Part shown: one piece after another, positions 5,562 to 7,726 of the stretch
How the letters are laid out: each line of letters starts with the position of its first letter
How positions within the stretch are numbered: position 1 is the stretch's first letter
Origin: Methylibium sp031393925
GTDB taxonomy: Bacteria; Pseudomonadota; Gammaproteobacteria; Burkholderiales; Burkholderiaceae_C
NCBI RefSeq assembly: GCF_031393925.1
Contig: NZ_JANMWL010000133.1
Span: forward strand, 1-7,726
Reading direction: 5' to 3'
DNA: 7,726 nt
Position numbers and translations under genes: made by a program
Notes under the pieces: generated by a model
Seen by the model: only the letters and a program-made list of their open reading frames with translations
What the model was told of the DNA's origin: nothing
Database searches by the model: none

Positions 5562-6443
5562 TCAGCCCGAGAGTTGCGTCCAGGCTTTCTCGAGCCGCTT
5601 CACGCTCACCGGCTGCGGCGTGCGCAGCTCCTGCGCGAACAGGCTGACGCGCAGTTCTTCGAGCAGCCAGCGGAACTCGTCCAGGCGCGCGTCGCTTGCG
5701 CCCTTGAGTTCGGCCACGCGCCGCAGGTAACGCTGCTCGAGCGGGCGCAGCTCGGCGAGCCGCGAGGCGTCGCGCGTCGGATCGGCTCGCCATTTGTCCA
5801 GACGCAGGGTCACGCCCTTCAGGTAGCGCGGCAGGTGCGAAAGCGCCGTCCAGGGGGTCTCTGCGAGAAAACGCTTGGGCACCAGGCGCGCCAGCTGGGC
5901 CGCCGCGTCGTCGGCGGTTTCCTTCGCAGGCCGCGCGTCCTTTAGCTTGCGCGCCGCCACCGCATGCTCGGCGAGCACGGCATGCGCCTGGCGTGTGACC
6001 TCCTGCGCGATCAGGTTGAGCCGCGCACGGCCTTCGTCGACGCGGCGCGCGAATGCCGGCGCATCGGCTGGCAGCGGCTCGGCCAGGAAGGCGCGCTCCA
6101 GCGCCACCTCGATGATCTGCGCGCGCAACTCGTCGACACTGCCGCCCACGCTCATGTAGGCGGCGGCCATCAGGGTCAGGTCGGGGATGTTCTTCTCGAG
6201 GTACTTGAGCGGCTCCCTGAGCTGCAAGGCGACGAGGCGGCGCAGGCCGGCGCGGTGCTTCGCGGCGGCGACGTCGGGCTCGTCGAAGACCTCGATCTCG
6301 ACGTGCGTGGCCTTGTCGATGAGAGCGGGAAAGCCGATCAGCGACAGTGGACCGCGCCTGATCTCCATCAGTTCGGGGAGCTCGCCGAAGGTCCACGCGG
6401 TGTAGGTGGCGGTAGGCGCGGGCCGGCCCTCACCCCCACCCAC
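5562..6443 (-). CDS. hrpA: HrpA C-terminal DUF3418 part, downstream of the in-frame TGA
   Basis: This open stretch of 293 codons is the end of the HrpA helicase (rest of DUF3418), in the same frame as the upstream part and separated from it only by TGA at 6444-6446. Recognisable HrpA text starts at WTFGELPELMEIRRG (17-31) and continues with IGFPALID, EIEVFDEPDVAAAKHRAGLRRL, EPLKYLEKNIPDL and, near the end, FRWLLEELRVSLFAQELRTPQPVS, a normal C-terminus. GTG at 6443 directly follows the stop codon and could restart translation, but no Shine-Dalgarno sequence is seen. ATG at 6368 is an alternative start inside the conserved region. The first residues (to about 6) come from the repeat element. 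Without restart or read-through this part is not made and hrpA is a pseudogene. The sequence remains clean and without other stops, suggesting either a recent insertion or that the part is still expressed. Confidence 0.8.
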   Translation of the reverse strand: MGGGEGRPAPTATYTAWTFGELPELMEIRRGPLSLIGFPALIDKATHVEIEVFDEPDVAAAKHRAGLRRLVALQLREPLKYLEKNIPDLTLMAAAYMSVGGSVDELRAQIIEVALERAFLAEPLPADAPAFARRVDEGRARLNLIAQEVTRQAHAVLAEHAVAARKLKDARPAKETADDAAAQLARLVPKRFLAETPWTALSHLPRYLKGVTLRLDKWRADPTRDASRLAELRPLEQRYLRRVAELKGASDARLDEFRWLLEELRVSLFAQELRTPQPVSVKRLEKAWTQLSG

Positions 6444-6543
6444 TCACAGAGGGTGAGGGAGCAAATCCTGCGCCTCGGCAAAGGTCCTGCCGCCAGAGGA
6501 TGCATTGCCCCCTCTCCCCTTGGGAGAGGGTTGGGGTGAGGGC
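6426..6543. mobile_element. MITE-like inverted-repeat element inside hrpA
   Basis: The ends GCCCTCACCCC (6426-6436) and GGGGTGAGGGC (6533-6543) are perfect 11-bp inverted repeats. Comparing the outer 34 bases of each arm by eye, 27 match. Each arm also folds on itself: left 6427-6435 with 6451-6459 (9 bp, loop 15), right 6510-6518 with 6522-6530 (9 bp, loop 3). About 50 bases of unrelated centre lie between. There is no reading frame for a transposase, so any movement would depend on another protein. No clean target-site duplication is visible. Translated, it gives text such as PSPQPSPKGRG or LTPTHSQRVRE, which I recognise as recurring low-complexity text in predicted proteins of many proteobacteria; I know no settled name for it. 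It brings the TGA at 6444-6446 into hrpA but keeps the frame on both sides. Confidence 0.75.
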
Positions 6544-7726
6544 TGCGCTTGCTCAACCGCCAGCGACCCCATCCTCAACCCCGCCAGCGCCTGGAACGCC
6601 GAGCGCGCCTGCGCGCCCAGCTCGGCCTTGAGGGTCGGCAGATGCCGCCCCATGCCGAGCTGGCGGCCGTGTTCATCGACCACGCGCAGGTTCATGAACA
6701 GATGCGGCGCCAGGGTTTCCAGCTTGAAGTCGTTGCGCTGCAGCGCGATCTGCGTGCGCTCGCGCACCGCTTTGAGCAAGGCGTCGAGCAGACCGCCCTG
6801 CGCATACGGCGTGAGCAGGGCGAACTCGGCCGCGCAGTCGGGCAGCGGCACGAGGCGGGTGCGCGGCCGCTGGTGCAGGCTCTTGAGCAGCGCCAGCACC
6901 TTGTCTTTCAGCAACCCCCGCACCAGCCACACGCAGCGCTCCTCGCTCACCTGGTTGTGCGCATAGATCGGCACGGTGACGGTGAGGCCGTCCTTCGCAT
7001 CGCCGGGCTCGTGCAGGTAGCTCGCGGTGCAGTCGATGCCGCCCAGGCGCAGCGTCTTGGGAAATGCCGACGTGGTGATGCCCGCCGCTTCGTGGCGCAT
7101 CAGCTCGTCTTGCGTGAGCATCAGGAGGCGGGGCTGCTGGCGGCTCTCATGGCGCACCCAGCGCTCCAGCGTGGCGCCGGAGTGCACGTCCGCGGGCAGT
7201 TGCTGGTCGTAGAAAGCAAAAATGAGTTCGTCGTCGACCAGCACGTCCTGGCGGCGCGACTTGTGTTCGAGTTCTTCGACCTTGGCGATCAGCTTGCGGT
7301 TGTGCTGCAGGAACGCGAGCGGGGTCTCCCACTCGCCTTCCACGAGGGCGGCGCGAATGAAAATCTCGCGCGCCGCGGCCGCATCGACCTTGCCGAAGTT
7401 CACGCGCCGGTTGCTGTAGACCACCAGCCCGTAGAGCGTGGCGCGTTCGAGCGCGATCACTTCGGCCGCCTTCTTCTCCCAGTGCGGCTCCAGCAGTTGC
7501 ACCTTGAGCAAGTGGCCGGCCACGCCGGCAATCCACTGCGGCTCGATCGCAGCGAGCGAGCGGCCGAACAGGCGCGTGGTCTCCACCAGTTCGGCCGCGA
7601 TCAGCCAGCGACCCGGCTTCTTGGACAAGTGCGCGCCCGGGTGGCGCCAGAACTTGATGCCGCGCGCGCCCAGGTACCAGTCCTCGTCGTCGCTCTTCAA
7701 GCCCAGGTTGCCGAGCAGGCCGGCCA
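6444..7726 (-). CDS. hrpA: HrpA RNA helicase, central part, 5' end outside window, cut by in-frame TGA
   Basis: HrpA is a DEAH-box 3'-5' RNA helicase; in E. coli (1300 aa) it acts in mRNA processing and in resolving stalled ribosomes. The frame is open to the window edge (TTG at 7700 is internal), so the ATPase core is outside. The first visible residues, GLLGNLGLKSDDEDWYLGARGIKFWRHPG, belong to the OB-fold region after the helicase core. Next come AAELVETTRLFGR and ERATLYGLVVYSNRRVNFG, then DUF3418, with LPADVHSGATLERWVRHE, LMRHEA, FPKTLRLGGIDCTASYLHEPGDAKDGLTVTVPI and RPRTRLVPLPDC. After LRMGSLAVEQAQ the chain enters about 30 residues encoded by the repeat element (PSPQPSPKGRGG...) and stops at TGA 6444-6446. 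The insertion lies in what seems to be a linker between conserved DUF3418 blocks. A product ending here would lack about 290 C-terminal residues. Confidence 0.88.
   Translation of the reverse strand, partial: AGLLGNLGLKSDDEDWYLGARGIKFWRHPGAHLSKKPGRWLIAAELVETTRLFGRSLAAIEPQWIAGVAGHLLKVQLLEPHWEKKAAEVIALERATLYGLVVYSNRRVNFGKVDAAAAREIFIRAALVEGEWETPLAFLQHNRKLIAKVEELEHKSRRQDVLVDDELIFAFYDQQLPADVHSGATLERWVRHESRQQPRLLMLTQDELMRHEAAGITTSAFPKTLRLGGIDCTASYLHEPGDAKDGLTVTVPIYAHNQVSEERCVWLVRGLLKDKVLALLKSLHQRPRTRLVPLPDCAAEFALLTPYAQGGLLDALLKAVRERTQIALQRNDFKLETLAPHLFMNLRVVDEHGRQLGMGRHLPTLKAELGAQARSAFQALAGLRMGSLAVEQAQPSPQPSPKGRGGNASSGGRTFAEAQDLLPHPL

Noticed and set aside
5506..6396. 296-codon minus-strand frame over the HrpA C-terminal part
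   Set aside because: Arg/Ala-rich shadow of the real HrpA frame, and it would run into the tRNA gene.
5964..6556. Open frames over the repeat element on both strands
   Set aside because: Text such as LTPTHSQRVRE or PHPNPLPRGEGA is the translation of the inverted repeat, not a protein gene.

Overview
The window is G+C-rich (about 70-75% in sampled coding stretches) and every gene I can support lies on the minus strand, so transcription runs from high to low coordinates. Protein styles (PaaY, PaaG, a DUF3418-type HrpA, a C1:G72 tRNA-Pro with encoded CCA) point to a betaproteobacterium, most likely Burkholderiales. That placement is inferred from recognition, not from a search.

Layout in transcription order. 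(1) 7726-5562: the C-terminal part of the DEAH-box RNA helicase HrpA, whose helicase motifs lie outside the window. A MITE-like inverted-repeat element of about 118 bp (6426-6543) sits in it and brings an in-frame TGA, so the reading frame is cut into two open parts that stay in the same frame. (2) 5515-5439: a tRNA-Pro(TGG) gene with its own -10-like box. (3) 5368-4517: an unrecognised secreted protein with eight cysteines, followed by a strong GC hairpin. (4) 4381-2438: a PepF-like M3 metallopeptidase with an unusually long export leader. (5) 2403-1: a phenylacetate-degradation block, paaY, then a small membrane-anchored Excalibur-domain protein, paaG, and paaI, whose last residues run off the window.

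The paa genes encode one isomerisation step (PaaG) and two thioesterase or repair functions (PaaY, PaaI) of the aerobic CoA-epoxide route for phenylacetate. The epoxidase genes paaABCDE are not in view. Gaps of 34, 16, 85 and 146 bases from pepF through paaI would allow one transcript, but nothing in the sequence proves it. The Excalibur gene is distinctly poorer in G+C than its neighbours (about 56%) and looks like an insertion into the paa block.

I did not find a convincing new multi-gene system. The most interesting points are the repeat element that splits hrpA in frame, the Excalibur gene inside the paa block, the bipartite leader on the M3 peptidase, and the orphan eight-cysteine secreted protein. 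No CRISPR array, transposase, riboswitch or replication origin is visible, and no stretch over 300 bases lacks a gene.
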